Part shown: positions 20,300-31,804 of the stretch, piece after piece | Position numbering within the stretch: the stretch's first letter is position 1 | Layout: each line of letters begins with the position of its first letter | Assembly: GCA_963662175.1 (NCBI GenBank) | Contig: OY759220.1 | Coordinates: forward strand, 46,596,136-46,660,135 | Direction: 5' to 3' | Length of the DNA: 64,000 nucleotides | From: Aradus depressus | Lineage: Eukaryota; Arthropoda; Insecta; Hemiptera; Aradidae | Translations under genes and position numbers: made by a program | The notes under the pieces: generated by a model | Database searches by the model: none | What the model was told of the DNA's origin: nothing | What the model saw: only the letters and a program-made list of their open reading frames with translations

Positions 20300-21264
20300 G
20301 TTGGTAGATCACAGGAGCCGTTATCGGGAGGCGGCCACCTACCGTGGTGGGCCAGCGTGTTTCTTACTTATACCAATAGTATTGTAATCGTGCGAAAAAC
20401 AATGGGAGTTGGTAGATCACAGGAGCCGTTATCGGGAGGCGGCCATCTACCGTGGTGGGCCAGCGTGTTTCTTACTTATACCAATAGTATTGTAATCGTG
20501 CGAAAAACAAGAGGAGTTGGTAGATCACAGGAGGCGTTATCGAGAGGCGGCCACCTACCGTGGTGGGCCAGTGTGTTTCTTACTTATACCAATAGTATTG
20601 TAATCGTGCGAAAAACAGGGGGAGTTGGTAGATCACAGGAGCCGTTATCGAGAGGCGGCCACCTACCGTGCTGGGCCAGTGTGTTTCTTACTTATACCAA
20701 TAGTATTGTAATCGTGCGAAAAACAAGAGGAGTTGGTAGATCACAGGAGCCGTTATCGAGAGGCTGCCACCTACCGTGCTGGGCCAGCGTGTTTCTTACT
20801 TATACCAATAGTATTGTAATCGTGCGAAAAACAAGAGGAGTTGGTAGATCACAGGAGGCGTTATCGAGAGGCGGCCACCTACCGTGGTGGGCCAGTGTGT
20901 TTCTTACTTATACTAATAGTATTGTAATCGTGTGAAAAACAAGGGGAGTTGGTAGATCACAGGAGCCGTTATCGAGAGGCGGTCACCTACCGTGGTGGGC
21001 CAGCGTGTTTCTTACTTATACCAATAGTATTGTAATCGTGCGAAAAACAAGAGGAGTTGGTAGATCACAGGAGGCGTTATCGAGAGGCGGCCACCTACCG
21101 TGGTGGGCCAGTGTGTTTATTACTTATACCAATAGTATTGTAATCGTGCGAAAAACAGGGGGAGTTGGTAGATCACAGGAGCCGTTGTCGGGAGGCGGCC
21201 ACCTACCGTCGTGGGCCAGTGTGTTTCTTACTTATACCAATAGTATTGTAATCGTGCGAAAAAC
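20300..21264 (+). repeat. 108-bp minisatellite, about nine units
   Basis: GTTGGTAGATCACAGGAG recurs every 108 bp (20300, 20408, 20516 and on). Because 108 is divisible by three, repeat-encoded frames of 192 and 99 codons with a 36-residue period (FLTYTNSIVIVRK) run through it. I regard them as artefacts. A TAG-type change and a TGAAAAAC near 20930 break the frame. Confidence 0.9.
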
Positions 21265-21289
21265 AAATCGAGTTTTCAACGGATTTTCT

Positions 21290-21750
21290 TATTTCGTCCC
21301 CTGAATACGATTTGTCTGACTGAGTATACGTGATTGGAACTCAGTGCGGCCTCTATCGCAGAAACTATTGTAGCTATGAACTTGAAATTGGAATGGAGAC
21401 AGCTCCTGTGCTAACTTAGATCAGATTAGCTTTTGGCCAAAATCAGAATAAGAAGAGCCCACTTTACATCGGGGTCTTTGTACATTTTACAAGATACAGC
21501 TCATATTCATGACCTAATCATTATTTTTTTTTTTAATACCTACTTTTTTTTCTTTTATTTTTTTTATTATTTTTTTTATATATATTATATTTTTAAATGA
21601 ATGTTGTAGAGACAACTAAAATGCACATTTTAAGTTAAATACGATTTTTCGCAGATCGTCCGAATTTGAGATACTTACTGAAGACCGTCCTGAAATTCGT
21701 ATGGAACCCATTTTTGTAGCAGTTTCTTTGATTTACGCGAAAATGGTATA
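21290..21750 (+). repeat. dispersed repeat S copy
   Basis: Repeat S is a second dispersed family, recognised by GTTGTAGAG-ACTAAAAT blocks and TTTCTTTGATTTACGCGAAA. This copy has TTTCTTTGATTTACGCGAAA at about 21723. Related copies lie at 36730-37015, 51098-51410 and 60605-60850. Confidence 0.55.
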
Positions 21751-21761
21751 GTAAAAATGGA

Positions 21762-21900
21762 AAATAAAAATTTAGGGTAGGCAAAATTTAGGACTCCCAC
21801 AGTAGAGTCGGGCTCATGTCCACCAGAGTGATGAAAGAGCGCCTGGAAAGGACCTCGCAGTTAAATTCCGGGTATGAGTCATAAAACCTAACCTAACCTT
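21762..21900 (+). mobile_element. tRNA-SINE 3' fragment
   Basis: Starts at AAATTTAGGGTAGGCAAAAT and runs to AAAACCTAACCTAACC. The 5' half is missing. Confidence 0.75.
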
Positions 21901-21929
21901 TATGGTAGTTTTTATTAAAAATTATACAA

Positions 21930-22212
21930 ATAAAATATATGTGATGTGGTTATTACAGGACTTTCTTATACCAATCACGCTGACAGATAACTCTTTCTCC
22001 CCCTCCCCAGTCTTAAAATCATTACATACTGACATTACTGGGTAATTCTGCTGTACAATGTAACAAAGAAATACCCCTGACGCCAACCCACTGCGTTCAT
22101 ATACCCAGTAAGGCCAGTATGTAATGATTTTGAGAAGGGAGACGGGGAGAGAGTGATCTGAGTGAAGCTGGTTGGTATAAGAAAGTACTGTACCTAATGG
22201 CCACATCACGTA
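21930..22212. mobile_element. fold-back MITE-like element
   Basis: Inverted arms at about 21930-22045 and 22095-22212 share GGTATAAGAAAGT, CAGTATGTAATGATTTT and CCACATCAC. Partial copies of one arm occur at about 38205-38320 and 43865-43935, so this is a small mobile family. Overlapping 95- and 121-codon frames are not convincing genes. Confidence 0.65.
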
Positions 22213-22799
22213 AATGTTTTGAAATCATTTCCAGTTTCAGGTAGTCGTAAAACAGGAAACTCTGGTGAAAACATGATACCGAATGTTCGAACGAATACGT
22301 AACTCCGCCTATACCTACTACCGTACAACAGTGAAGCATTTGAAGGGCCGAAATGGGTGCGGCACGCCCTGGCGATGGACAGAGCCAAGCTACCAGCAGA
22401 GAGATAAGACCATTAACGCTGACAATGGACCGTCCACAGATATGCAGATGGCCAGTCCACAAGATGGATCATAGACGTCCACATCGGACCACACCCATTC
22501 TCATTAGCCCCATTCATTGACGCTTGTGGTTTTGTTTGCGATTTCTCTCTCTCTCCCTCCCTATACATCCGTTTTCAATACTTCAATATATATAATCTGT
22601 TTAACCTCTAAACATAATAATTAACTGAAGGCTTTTTTACCGTCATGACATGTTAATGGCAAGCACGTTACCCAGCGTCAACGTGTCATGTCCGGACTAA
22701 GAATAAAAAAACTTTTTTTCTTTCGTTCTTTCAAAACAAACGTGCTATTGGAAAGATAAAAATGTTTGTGAATAATTCACCGAATTATTCGATCAAATG
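22213..22799. other. no gene seen
   Basis: Unique DNA with a (CT)n stretch near 22545. A 121-codon minus-strand frame (22097-22462) begins here but straddles the MITE and shows no recognisable domain. Confidence 0.35.
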
Positions 22800-22864
22800 A
22801 ACAATTTTTACCTGAGACAATATAATATATTGTGTTTACCTGTCTCAGGTAAAAATTGTTCACT
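22800..22864. repeat. 21-bp inverted repeat hairpin
   Basis: GAACAATTTTTACCTGAGACA and its inverse flank about 20 AT-rich bases. The stem is essentially perfect. Confidence 0.8.
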
Positions 22865-23477
22865 ACATATTATGTAGATATACATGATGAAGCCAATCCT
22901 GATCTGTGTGTGACACTTGGAGAGTCAGACCTCACATCTGGGAAAGAGTTTCAAGACGTTCGAAAATAAAGTACTGGGGAAAATAGCAGATTCTGAACAA
23001 ACAGGGAACTGTGGGACATCTGGCAATAGCCGACCATAGCAGCAGACATGGGATATACATGAGGCGAAGCGGATCACAGACAGCCATGGGACGCGTCATG
23101 GTGAAGAAGGATGCTATGGTGACCTGGCGACCGGACAGGAAAATGCCCATATCGTAGACCCAGCATACTACGTGTGTCGGACTCCAAGCACGTATATGAT
23201 GTCGAAACGCATCCACGTTTGCCGGAAAAACCTCATTTTCGAACAAACAAAAAACTTCTTAAAAATATTAATTAAGCCTCAAGTTAATATTACTTGATTA
23301 CTTAGTTGGTGCTTATTTTATAAAGAAATCAAGTTATGATAAAATTATTAAATACTAATTTTACTTAATAAATAATCTGAGGAAAATGACGCACGTTTAC
23401 AATTCAATTTTCGCAGAAGAATGAGACCGATGACGTATGAACTTGTAAATCTTATCGTATTTATTTTACTTTCTCAG
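22865..23477. other. no gene seen
   Basis: Unique DNA. The 104-codon minus-strand frame at 22932-23246 has no recognisable domain. Confidence 0.35.
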
Positions 23478-23582
23478 CTATTCGAAGTATAGTCGAATGT
23501 AAGTAATCGAATATAGTCGAATGTAAGTATCAAATATAGTCGAATGTAAGTAATCGAATATAGTCGAATGTAAGTAATCGGT
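23478..23582. repeat. ~22-bp minisatellite
   Basis: Five units of CGAATATAGTCGAATGTAAG-type sequence with small indels. Confidence 0.75.
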
Positions 23583-25198
23583 CAGAAATTCGAAGTTGGT
23601 ATATCACCTGAATCTGATTTTTTCCGACCCTCAGATCCCAATCAGACCCCCTTAGCACAAAAACTCGAATGAATGAATCGACAATTATTTGTGCTAGTGA
23701 ATTACATTGTCGGTGATTCGACAACGATATTTTTCTACTTCGATGTTTCTACAGATGATGTTGTTGCAAGACTTCCTTCAACCGTAATAAAAAAATCTAT
23801 TTTGGTGACATACTTTGGTTGCGTTTCAACACCATCGATATGTTTCGTACAAATGTGTTGTCAGTTGTCAAGTACGATGACAACCATACCAAGCTTATCA
23901 GCCATCTTTGGAGTTAACTCTCTCTGAATGTGATGTCATTTCTCTCAGTTATTTAGTATGGTGATTGAAGAAAAAAAAAACAGTGGAATATTAAGCAGAA
24001 AGTCCTATTATGGCCAAATAACATTTATTTCATTTTTTATTTATTTTTAATCTTTCTTTAATAAAAAAAAATCTACCAATAATAAAAATATATTAAAAAA
24101 TTTGTTGCAATGCGTTAAAATTTAAACATTATTTAGAAATGGGCCACAACCTTGTTCATACAGGTTCTATTTGAAATCCGAGGTTTGACATTTTTGGTAA
24201 GCATTCATTTTTCCATTGGATAGTGAGTCCAACGTTGACTGACCATCTTATTTCACTAATGTGACCCAAGGAAAAACTTTCCAAAGTCTAATTCACGATT
24301 TCCAGTAAAGGCGAGTTCGCACATTCGTGGTTTTGGCATTGGAGTGACGATACACATCGTTTTGGGAGTATCGAGTTCACAGATACATATACTCGTACAG
24401 TCAGTTTCGTTCAAGTTCGTAGCTACAAACTATCAACTTTATATTCACATATACACACACACAAAACGAGGGACGCTGAAACGTTAAGAAATCGATCTCA
24501 GTTTTTCGCACGATTACAAACTTTCTTATAGAGGTACACGAAAGTAAAAATGGGCATAGGATATTCTGGTTCTGAGGTACAAAATTGGCTCTCTGATTTG
24601 CGGTTCACTGTCCAGAACCTGTGATTCCTAGAGGATGATAAGAAACTGGTATTGTTCCACTGATAACAAGAAGTATTATAATGATAGAAATGATGGGATA
24701 AGAGAAACGAGAAGCTCTTATTGGAGATGTAGCACAGCGCCATTTGGAGAACGTAAAAGGAATTGGAATAATTTGACAATATTCTATAATATGGCCATTT
24801 ATCGAATATGGAAAAAATATTAAAACTTCTTCAACATTCCAATTACCAATTTAAAAGAAAGAAAAAAAAAAAAATAGTTCCTAGTCACTAAAATAAATTT
24901 TTAAAAACTGTAAAAAGAATTCTGGCTCTGGGATTGATCAATTTTGTACTATTAACTTCCTTAACAGTAAAAGCAATATTCTGTAAAATCTAACGAAATG
25001 TTAAATAATAAATGAATAAATAAATATTGCCGTGATGTTTGCCCCAAGATAAGGATTCACATCCCCGTTGCCATGCCTACAAGAGGAGTTACCCATTCTT
25101 CCTCTCGTTGCCCTTCTCTACAAAAACGTTTGCCCTTTGTGACCCAATTGTGTACTTACCCAGAAAAAATAAATTGATTGTGCTGAAAATGAATAGTT
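23583..25198. other. no gene seen; AT-rich DNA
   Basis: Several frames of 62-93 codons are present but none has recognisable similarity, and none is conserved elsewhere in the window. There are poly-A or poly-T tracts near 23970 and 24864. Confidence 0.35.
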
Positions 25199-25350
25199 GA
25201 CTTGCAGAGAGGGATCTGAAGCATACTACATTTTTTTCCATACATTCATTACATGGGCAGTTGTTACGAGTTTTTGAGTATTTTTGGAATCATCAAAGAT
25301 CGAATTTCTGATTACGTAACTTCCCTTATACCTGGAGATGTAAAATAACC
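25199..25350 (-). repeat. repeat R fragment
   Basis: Shows CATACATTCATTACATGGGC and CTTCCCTTATACCTGG blocks of R. Confidence 0.6.
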
Positions 25351-25534
25351 ATCTGGGAGACGTCATACTGTCTGGTCGAGTGAAGGGGCCCAAGCAAGGT
25401 TTCCAAACTGTAGGCCAGAGAAACTGGTTAGACGCTGGGCTAGGGTAGATTGTTCATTTTCATATTTTGTGCATAGGATTATGACGAACCTTTTCAACCT
25501 ACGTGAACCCTCAATATGCCTCTAGGGCGGCGGA

Positions 25535-25795
25535 GTAAATTGAAAGACCTATGAGGACGTCACCTATTAATTTTCAGCGGAATCGGCCGAAGGGGAGGGG
25601 GCTCAATTCAAGTACCCCAACAACTGCCGATGTAATTAATTTATCAACACAAAATTTAGTATGTGGATTCAGAGCCATTATGTAAGTCGACTATTGAGTT
25701 TTAGCCCAAATTATGTTTTGGCTTTGAAGGAAGAGAAAACGTAATTTATTAATCTGTGCTGGGGAAGTACGTAGCTAGTGATTCACCGTCTACTT
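25535..25795 (+). repeat. repeat R fragment
   Basis: Runs from TATGAGGACGTCACCTATTA through TTTTCAGCGGAATCGGCC to GGGGAAGTACGTAG. Confidence 0.65.
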
Positions 25796-26261
25796 TTTTT
25801 TGCATATTTTTGTACTTCCTTATAATAAGTTTTGATATGCGCCCCCGCCTATGAAGGTCCGTTGGCGCATAAAAATGGCAGACCCTCTACTTGATGTGTC
25901 TTTTGACAGCCGAAGAGAGTCGAACGTGAGCTAACCCTAAAAAATAATTTTTCAAACAAAAGCTTTTTAAGTTTTTCTACACGATATGAAGTTTATCGAA
26001 ACCTGATTTACATAAAATAACAAAAAGGACCAGTAGGAGCGCTGGAGGGCGATGAACGGTCAAGCCAATGAGAGGCCGAAGACAGCAAGTCACGATTTTG
26101 ATTGGTGATTGACACCTTATTTGGGGGTGGGGTGGGAGACTGACCAATCACAGAGTCTGTTTGTCTTACAACGGTTCATGAGGTTCTTCACCTTCATCAA
26201 CTCAACGGATTGTTTGAACAACAAACTAACTTATAGAATTGGTCATTTTGTCAAACTGTTT
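25796..26261. other. no gene seen; CCAAT-box cluster
   Basis: The only notable element is three CCAAT/ATTGG motifs within about 90 bp (AGCCAATGAG, TTGATTGGTG, GACCAATCAC at about 26065-26155). These could be promoter-like, but no gene follows. Confidence 0.25.
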
Positions 26262-26470
26262 ATAGTCGAATTAAGGAAAGAATGAAGAACCCTTTATATG
26301 TGATAGAGATGTTGTGGCAAGAGATTTCTCCTAGAAACAAACGACGTTGTCTTCCCACTGTTTTATTTGCAACGCAACATCATCATCATCAGTAGCACAT
26401 CTATGAATACATGTAAAATGTAAATATGGAAAAGTAACTGGAAAAACCTTGAGGCATCAGTTTTTTTTTT
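26262..26470 (-). mobile_element. left arm of a hammerhead-type fold-back element
   Basis: The reverse complement of this arm matches 49698-49815 (CTGATGATGATG, AAATAAAACAGTGGGAAGAC, CCACAACATC, CTATCACATAT). Its inner part (GTATTCATAGATGTG, CCAGTTACTTTTCCATATTT) is the inverse of 26650-26708 plus 30920-30950. In this copy the GAAA arm and stem III of the ribozyme are deleted. Confidence 0.6.
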
Positions 26471-26479
26471 TTTTTTTTA

Positions 26480-26695
26480 ATTTTGTTACTCTGTATCCTG
26501 ATGCTTTACAGTTTTGCTAGTTACTTTTTAATATTTTGTTACTCTGTATCCTGATGCTTTACAGTTCTGCTAGTTACTTTTTAATATTTTGTTACTCTGT
26601 ATCCTGATGCTTTACAGTTCTGCTAGTTACTTTTTAATATTTTGTTACTCTGTATCCTGATGCTTTACAGTTTTGCTAGTTACTTTTTCATATTT
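26480..26695. repeat. ~56-bp minisatellite, four units
   Basis: Four nearly identical units of GTTACTCTGTATCCTGATGC followed by TTTACAGTTCTGCTAGTTAC and TTTTTAATATTTT. It forms the centre and inner right arm of the fold-back element. Confidence 0.85.
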
Positions 26696-26947
26696 ATATT
26701 TTATATGTGGGGAAGAACAGCTGTAGCTATCATAGAGTGAACATTCCTATTTAAGGTTAACTTATGTGATTTTCGTTTATTTGTTTTTCTTTTGCATTTC
26801 AATTATTCTTTTTCAGTTTATTAACATTCATTTTTAATTATTATGTGTTTAGTGTTATCAGTTTTATTGTTTTTTCGTTAAATATTACCCGGACTATTGT
26901 TGCTGCCCCGAGGGTTCCCAAAGGAACTTGAAGACGGAAGGTAAGCC

Positions 26948-28112
26948 ATGACCACTCAACCATCACCCAGCCCCGCACCCACACGAGCCCAGGGAAAATC
27001 AAAACGATCTTCATCTCATTCACCCATCCCTGAAAAATTTTTCAAAAGTCACGAAATCACCATTCCAAATTTCATTACGCCCAATCCTTTTCAGCCTCTC
27101 ACCAAGCTTATAGTACATGATACAGAAAGAAATGATTCTCAAAAAATGGATGAGGAGACAACAGTAGAAAAATTACAAAAAAAACCTCCAAAAATATATA
27201 CTCGAAATCTGAACGACATAAAAAGATTAAAAGAAGACCTGCTTGCGCTCATTGGGAAGGACTCATTCACACTAGAAACTAAAGCCAATAAAACGTCTAT
27301 CGCGACCAGTAGTTCAGATGGCTATCGGAAAACCATTAAATATTTACAGATGCGTGAGGCTGACTTCCACACGTACCAGCTCCAAACAGAAAAGTCATTT
27401 CGTATAGTTCTCAAACAACTTCACCCATCCACTGACGTCGCAGAAATAAAAGAGGACCTGACGAAGCAAGGCTACAGTGTCAGGAGCGTCATTAACGCTC
27501 TCAACAGGAAAACCAAAATTCCACTTCCTATTTTTTTTGTAGATCTAGACCCTAGTGATACCAATAAAAATATTTTTAAGCTACAATTTCTGGCTTGCCA
27601 GAGAATAACTGTAGAAGAGCCACGACAGCGAGGAGTCATTCCTCAATGTCACCGCTGCCAGGAGCTCCTCCATACGAGGGGTTACTGCAACCACCCACCA
27701 AAGTGCGTGAAATGTGGCCAGGACCATTTTACGAAGGACTGCCAAAAGACGAGAGACACTCCAGCTACGTGCGCTCTCTGTGGAGGCCCGCACCCTGCCA
27801 GTTATCGCGGCTGCATGGTTTACCAGCAGTTGAAGAACAGAAGAACCAGCCAGGAGGAAGCCGCCCGGAGGCCGCCACCACTCAGCCAGACTGACTACCC
27901 AGCTGCAATGCCAGCCGCCCCTACTGCTGGGGTCCGGCCGGAGAGGAGCTACAGAGATGCGGCCGCCTCGGAGACGGTCCCCCCTCCCATGCCTGCTTCA
28001 GGTAGTATCGACATCGCCAACACGCTCACCTCATTTCTCGCTGATTTCAAATCTGTCATCACACCCCTCATCAACACTTGTTTCAGAGCTCATTCCAAAA
28101 CTATCAAAATGA
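26948..28112 (+). pseudogene. Jockey LINE ORF1 (Gag-like, CCHC zinc knuckles)
   Basis: The ATG at 26948 follows the leader. Three C-x2-C-x4-H-x4-C-type knuckles at about residues 233-290 (CHRCQELLHTRGYC, CVKCGQDHFTKDC, CALCGGPHPASYRGC) identify an arthropod LINE Gag that binds the element RNA. The original stop was probably TGA at 28110-28112, reached in a different frame through the segment encoding VSELIPKLSK. An indel (net +1 or -2) near 28076-28080 now bypasses it and fuses ORF1 in frame to ORF2. Confidence 0.85.
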
Positions 28113-30798
28113 TTCACACAATACACACAAATAACAAACTAAAACTCCTACTGTGGAATGCCAATGGGCTGATCTCCCATAAACATGAACTGGAAATACT
28201 TCTTAACGACAAAAAAATTGATATAGCACTAATTACTGAGACACATTTGACTTCCAAACTATACTTTCACATCATGGACTACGTAACATACAGAACAGAC
28301 CATCCTGACGGAACAGCACATGGCGGCAGCCTCATCCTCATACATAACAGCATCCAGCACACCGTCATACCACAAACACCTACCATGTCACTTCAGTACA
28401 CAACCGTCTCTATTAATTGCAACTCCAGCCCATTAACAATCTGTTCAGCTTACAGCCCACCCAACAAGGCTCTGACACAACACGACATGACCACATTCCT
28501 CCAAGGCCTGGGTTCACGATTCATAGCTGGTGGCGATCTGAACGCCAAACATGTGCATTTTGGGTGCCGCACGACCAACACTAGAGGACGGAGACTACTT
28601 GGACTACTAAATTCTTCCCGTTATGACATCATAGCCCCAAGACAACCAACGTATTGGCCCACATCCATCACTAAATCCCCTGACTTACTCGACTATTTTA
28701 TTACATCCCATATAAACGCATCTCATACATCTGTGACTGCCTTAGACGACTTATCATCAGACCACTCCCCAGTTTTACTTGAACTAGGCTCCAAACCCCT
28801 GGCCCGGCCTCAGAGGCCATCACTAATAACAGGACCAATAAACTGGGACTGTTTCAGAGGAGAACTGGAGGACAAAATAAACTTAAACAGTACCATACGG
28901 ACACGAGACGAACTTGAAGACGCAGCAGGTAAATTCACAACTTGGATTCAAGAAGCTGTGACAAAATCCTGCCGACCACCCAGACCAAGACGCTCACACA
29001 ACAACATATCCCTCCCACCACACATCCTGCAGATGATAAGAGAGAAAAGAGCGGCCAGGTCTCGATGGCAAAGATCGAGGTACCCTTCCGACAGACAGAC
29101 ATACAATCAACTCCGGCGAACCCTCTCTACAGAACTTTCCAAACTAAAACAGTACAGACATGAGACATATATCTCGACTCTGGCGGCTCGAGATAACTCA
29201 CTTTGGACAGCGACGAAGCGGCTTCTTGGCAATGCTCGGGTATCACACCCCCTTCGGCAGGATGACGGGGCTTGGACTAGGTCAGACCAGGAGAAGGCAG
29301 ACCTCTACGCTGATTATCTTTCCAAAGTATTCACTCCCCACGAGGACATAGGAGACGACCAACACACAGACCGAGTACTGACACAACTTACCACCCCTCT
29401 TCAGCTAACTCCCCCACCAAAGGCATTCAATCCCAATGAAGTTGAACTGACAATCAAACAACTCCCTTTACGCAAATCTCCAGGTCATGATCTGATAACC
29501 GCTGAGATACTAAGACAGCTACCGAGAAAAGGACTAATTTACTTGACGAACCTATACAACTCAGTACTACGACTATGTTACTATCCCCTTGTCTGGAAGA
29601 TGTCAGTAGTAAGGATACCCCAGACCAGGCCTCGTCATACCGTCCTCTAAGTCTGCTTCCTGTGATATCCAAACCACTAGAGAGACTTCTACTGGACAGA
29701 CTAACCTACGTCACTGCACAAGACAACCTTCTCCCAGACCATCAATTTGGCTTTCGACAAAGACATTCGACAATACACCAGTGCCATCGTTTGGTCGATT
29801 ACATCGCCACCAGCTTTGAAAGAAAAGAGTTTTGCACAGGCGTATTTCTGGACATTGAAAAAGCGTTTGATCGTGTCTGGCACCCAGGCTTGCTATACAC
29901 ACTTAAAACTCACCTTCCTCACACATATTATTTAATACTTAAGTCATTCTTAGAGAACAGAAACTTTAGGGTGTCTGAGGGATCTTTTTCATCGCATTTT
30001 TTGGAGGTCAAAGCTGGAGTCCCCCAAGGAAGTTCCCTCAGTCCCCTACTCTTCTCTCTCTACACATCACACATTCCACAACACGAAAACACACTACTCG
30101 CTACGTACGCAGACGACACAGCCATTCTCTCAACACACTCAGACCCAACACAAGCAAGCTCACACTTACAGGAACATTTACACCAGCTAACAGATTGGGC
30201 CAACAAATGGAGAATAAAAATTAATGGAGACAAATCTCTGCAAACCACATTTACCCTCAGACACAACACTTGTCCACCAGTTTACATTAACAACCAGCCC
30301 ATTCCTGCATCCGACACTGTACGATATCTAGGACTTCATTTAGACAGACGTTTAACTTGGATAACTCATATCAGACTGAAACGCACAGACCTCAAAAGAC
30401 GATTTGGACGACTGAAATCCATCATTGGACGACGATCGACATTATCGCTTGAAAACAAACTTCACATTTACAACACTATACTAAAACCCATCTGGACTTA
30501 CGGCATCGAGATATGGGGATCAGCCAAAAAATCAAACATACAACGCCTTCAGTCAATACAATCCATCATACTACGCCACATTGCCAATGCACCATTTTAC
30601 GTTTCCAACCTCACATTACATAATGACCTCAATATCCCATTTGTACCTTCTGTTATCAAGACACGATATCAAAATTTTCACGACAAACTCCATCATCACG
30701 CCAATCCACTTATACAAGAATTATCTACAAACATTCTCCCCACAAATCCACCACGACGCCTCAAGCGGATATGGCAGAGGGACCTGCTCCAGGACTAG
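28109..30798 (+). pseudogene. Jockey LINE ORF2 (APE endonuclease and reverse transcriptase), frameshifted
   Basis: The ATG at 28109 overlaps the ancestral ORF1 stop as ATGA, an arrangement that suits termination-reinitiation. The endonuclease shows LLLWNANGL (from 28145), ITETHL, GGDLNAKH (about 28527) and SSDHSPV (about 28755), all four APE landmarks. The reverse transcriptase shows YRPLSLLPVISK, FGFRQRHST, FLDIEKAFDRVWHPGL, AGVPQGSSLSPLLFSLY and YADD at 30105-30116. There is no RNase H, as usual for Jockey. Near 29615-29630 a small deletion changes frame (first frame ends at 29650, the second runs to 30798) and has removed the expected few residues before QASSYRPL. This copy is therefore inactive unless recoded. 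Confidence 0.9.
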
Positions 30799-30931
30799 CC
30801 TGGACTCCTCTTCGGTCACGTACCTCAGCAGTACAGCCACGCACCTGACACTGCTCTATTTATCACAATTGCTAATGGCAAATGTTATTATGCCGTTGTA
30901 AATATATAAATAAATAAAATATTTTATATGT

Positions 30932-31000
30932 ATTCATAGATGTGCCACTGATGATGACGAAGTTGCTTTGAAAACCACGGGGCCAGCCTTAGGAATCTGA
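30932..31000 (+). mobile_element. right arm remnant of the hammerhead-type fold-back
   Basis: ATTCATAGATGTGCCACTGATGATG continues the arm broken by the LINE (written here in two parts: ATTCATAGATGTG, CCACTGATGATG). CTGATGA at 30948-30954 and GAAA at 30970-30973 remain, but stem II is degraded (GACGAA versus GCTTT). Confidence 0.6.
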
Positions 31001-31411
31001 GGGATTTAGTGTGTCGACAAGATCCGTTATATGCCGCTATTTAGCAGTCAGAGAATCATGAAGAGAGATGTCAGTAAAATGTTGTGTAGTGAGGTAGTAT
31101 TTCTTGGACATTTTCCTACAACACGTCGAGCCTATATGCATTAGATAGAAAACGTAGTTCTTTCCAAATAAATACCAAGGATATTGATGAAGGAAAATGA
31201 ATGGAAGGAAGATTGGGTAGTTGTGGAGAGCTCATGTAGACAGGAGCTGAAGAGGAGAGAACCTGATGGGCCTGGTCTCTTCATTACAGTCAGGAGACTT
31301 CATTAATTTGGGCGACTGACAATGAGCCGAAACAAAGAGAACTGACTGGAGTGGGGTCTTTGTTTCTAGAGCAAGCCACTTCTCCCAGTGCTTTGAACAC
31401 GGGTTCTTGTG
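31001..31411. other. no gene seen
   Basis: Unique DNA. No feature recognised. Confidence 0.35.
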
Positions 31412-31804
31412 TCAATTGGCCTCCTCAACTAAGTGCTCTCTGATGTGTTTGTTGTCAACACAAAACATATATTCATGGTCATGGACACTGCACATCTTAG
31501 CATATAAGAGTTGAAAGGAATAAATGACAAACAAGAACTGCCTATATAGGATTGTCCGGGATGTACTCCAGGTTTTATGTTGGTTCATATATTTTATTCT
31601 TTCTTTCACAATAAATTGCTGAATCGTATCGGAGTAGTTAAAAACGTTCGACAGTGAGTGCCACACGAATTGAACAAAAGGTAGAAAAATTGCTTTTACA
31701 AAGTCTGCACTGCGCTTTTTTGAGCATCTAAAACTATCCATTTCTTGATTGAATTGTAACACGTTCTGCGCAGTGACAGGTCTCGCATGGTTTTGGTCCA
31801 ACAT
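31412..31804 (-). CDS. unrecognised 130-codon ORF
   Basis: The ORF starts MLDQNHARPVTAQN and has hydrophobic stretches (FVKAIFLPFVQFVW, LFVIYSFQLLY). I recognise no domain or homologue. It is not in any repeat I can identify. It might be an exon or a decayed gene fragment, but a chance frame is more likely. Confidence 0.15.
   Translation of the reverse strand: MLDQNHARPVTAQNVLQFNQEMDSFRCSKKRSADFVKAIFLPFVQFVWHSLSNVFNYSDTIQQFIVKERIKYMNQHKTWSTSRTILYRQFLFVIYSFQLLYAKMCSVHDHEYMFCVDNKHIREHLVEEAN

Larger units (their letters stand above)
26697..30931 (+). mobile_element. Jockey-clade LINE, full length, 12-bp target duplication
   Basis: TATTTTATATGT flanks the element at 26697-26708 and 30920-30931, so the element is 26709-30919 (4,211 bp). 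It starts GGGGAAGAACAGC, has a 239-bp leader, two ORFs, and ends in AAATATATAAATAAATAAAA, an A-rich tail. The insertion splits an older fold-back element, whose right arm resumes at 30932. It is complete in length but carries at least two frame-changing indels. Confidence 0.9.

Noticed and set aside
20357..20935. 192-codon open frame (MFLTYTNSIVIVRK...)
   Set aside because: It is produced by the 108-bp minisatellite whose unit is a multiple of three; no non-repetitive part or domain.
10000..21000. A CRISPR array (regular repeats)
   Set aside because: The DNA is eukaryotic, and the 71-bp and 108-bp arrays have no unique spacers.
22097..22462. 121-codon minus-strand gene
   Set aside because: It straddles a fold-back MITE arm and has no recognisable domain.
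31412..31804. Host gene exon of 130 codons
   Set aside because: No recognisable domain, no splice sites judged convincing; kept only as a low-confidence ORF.
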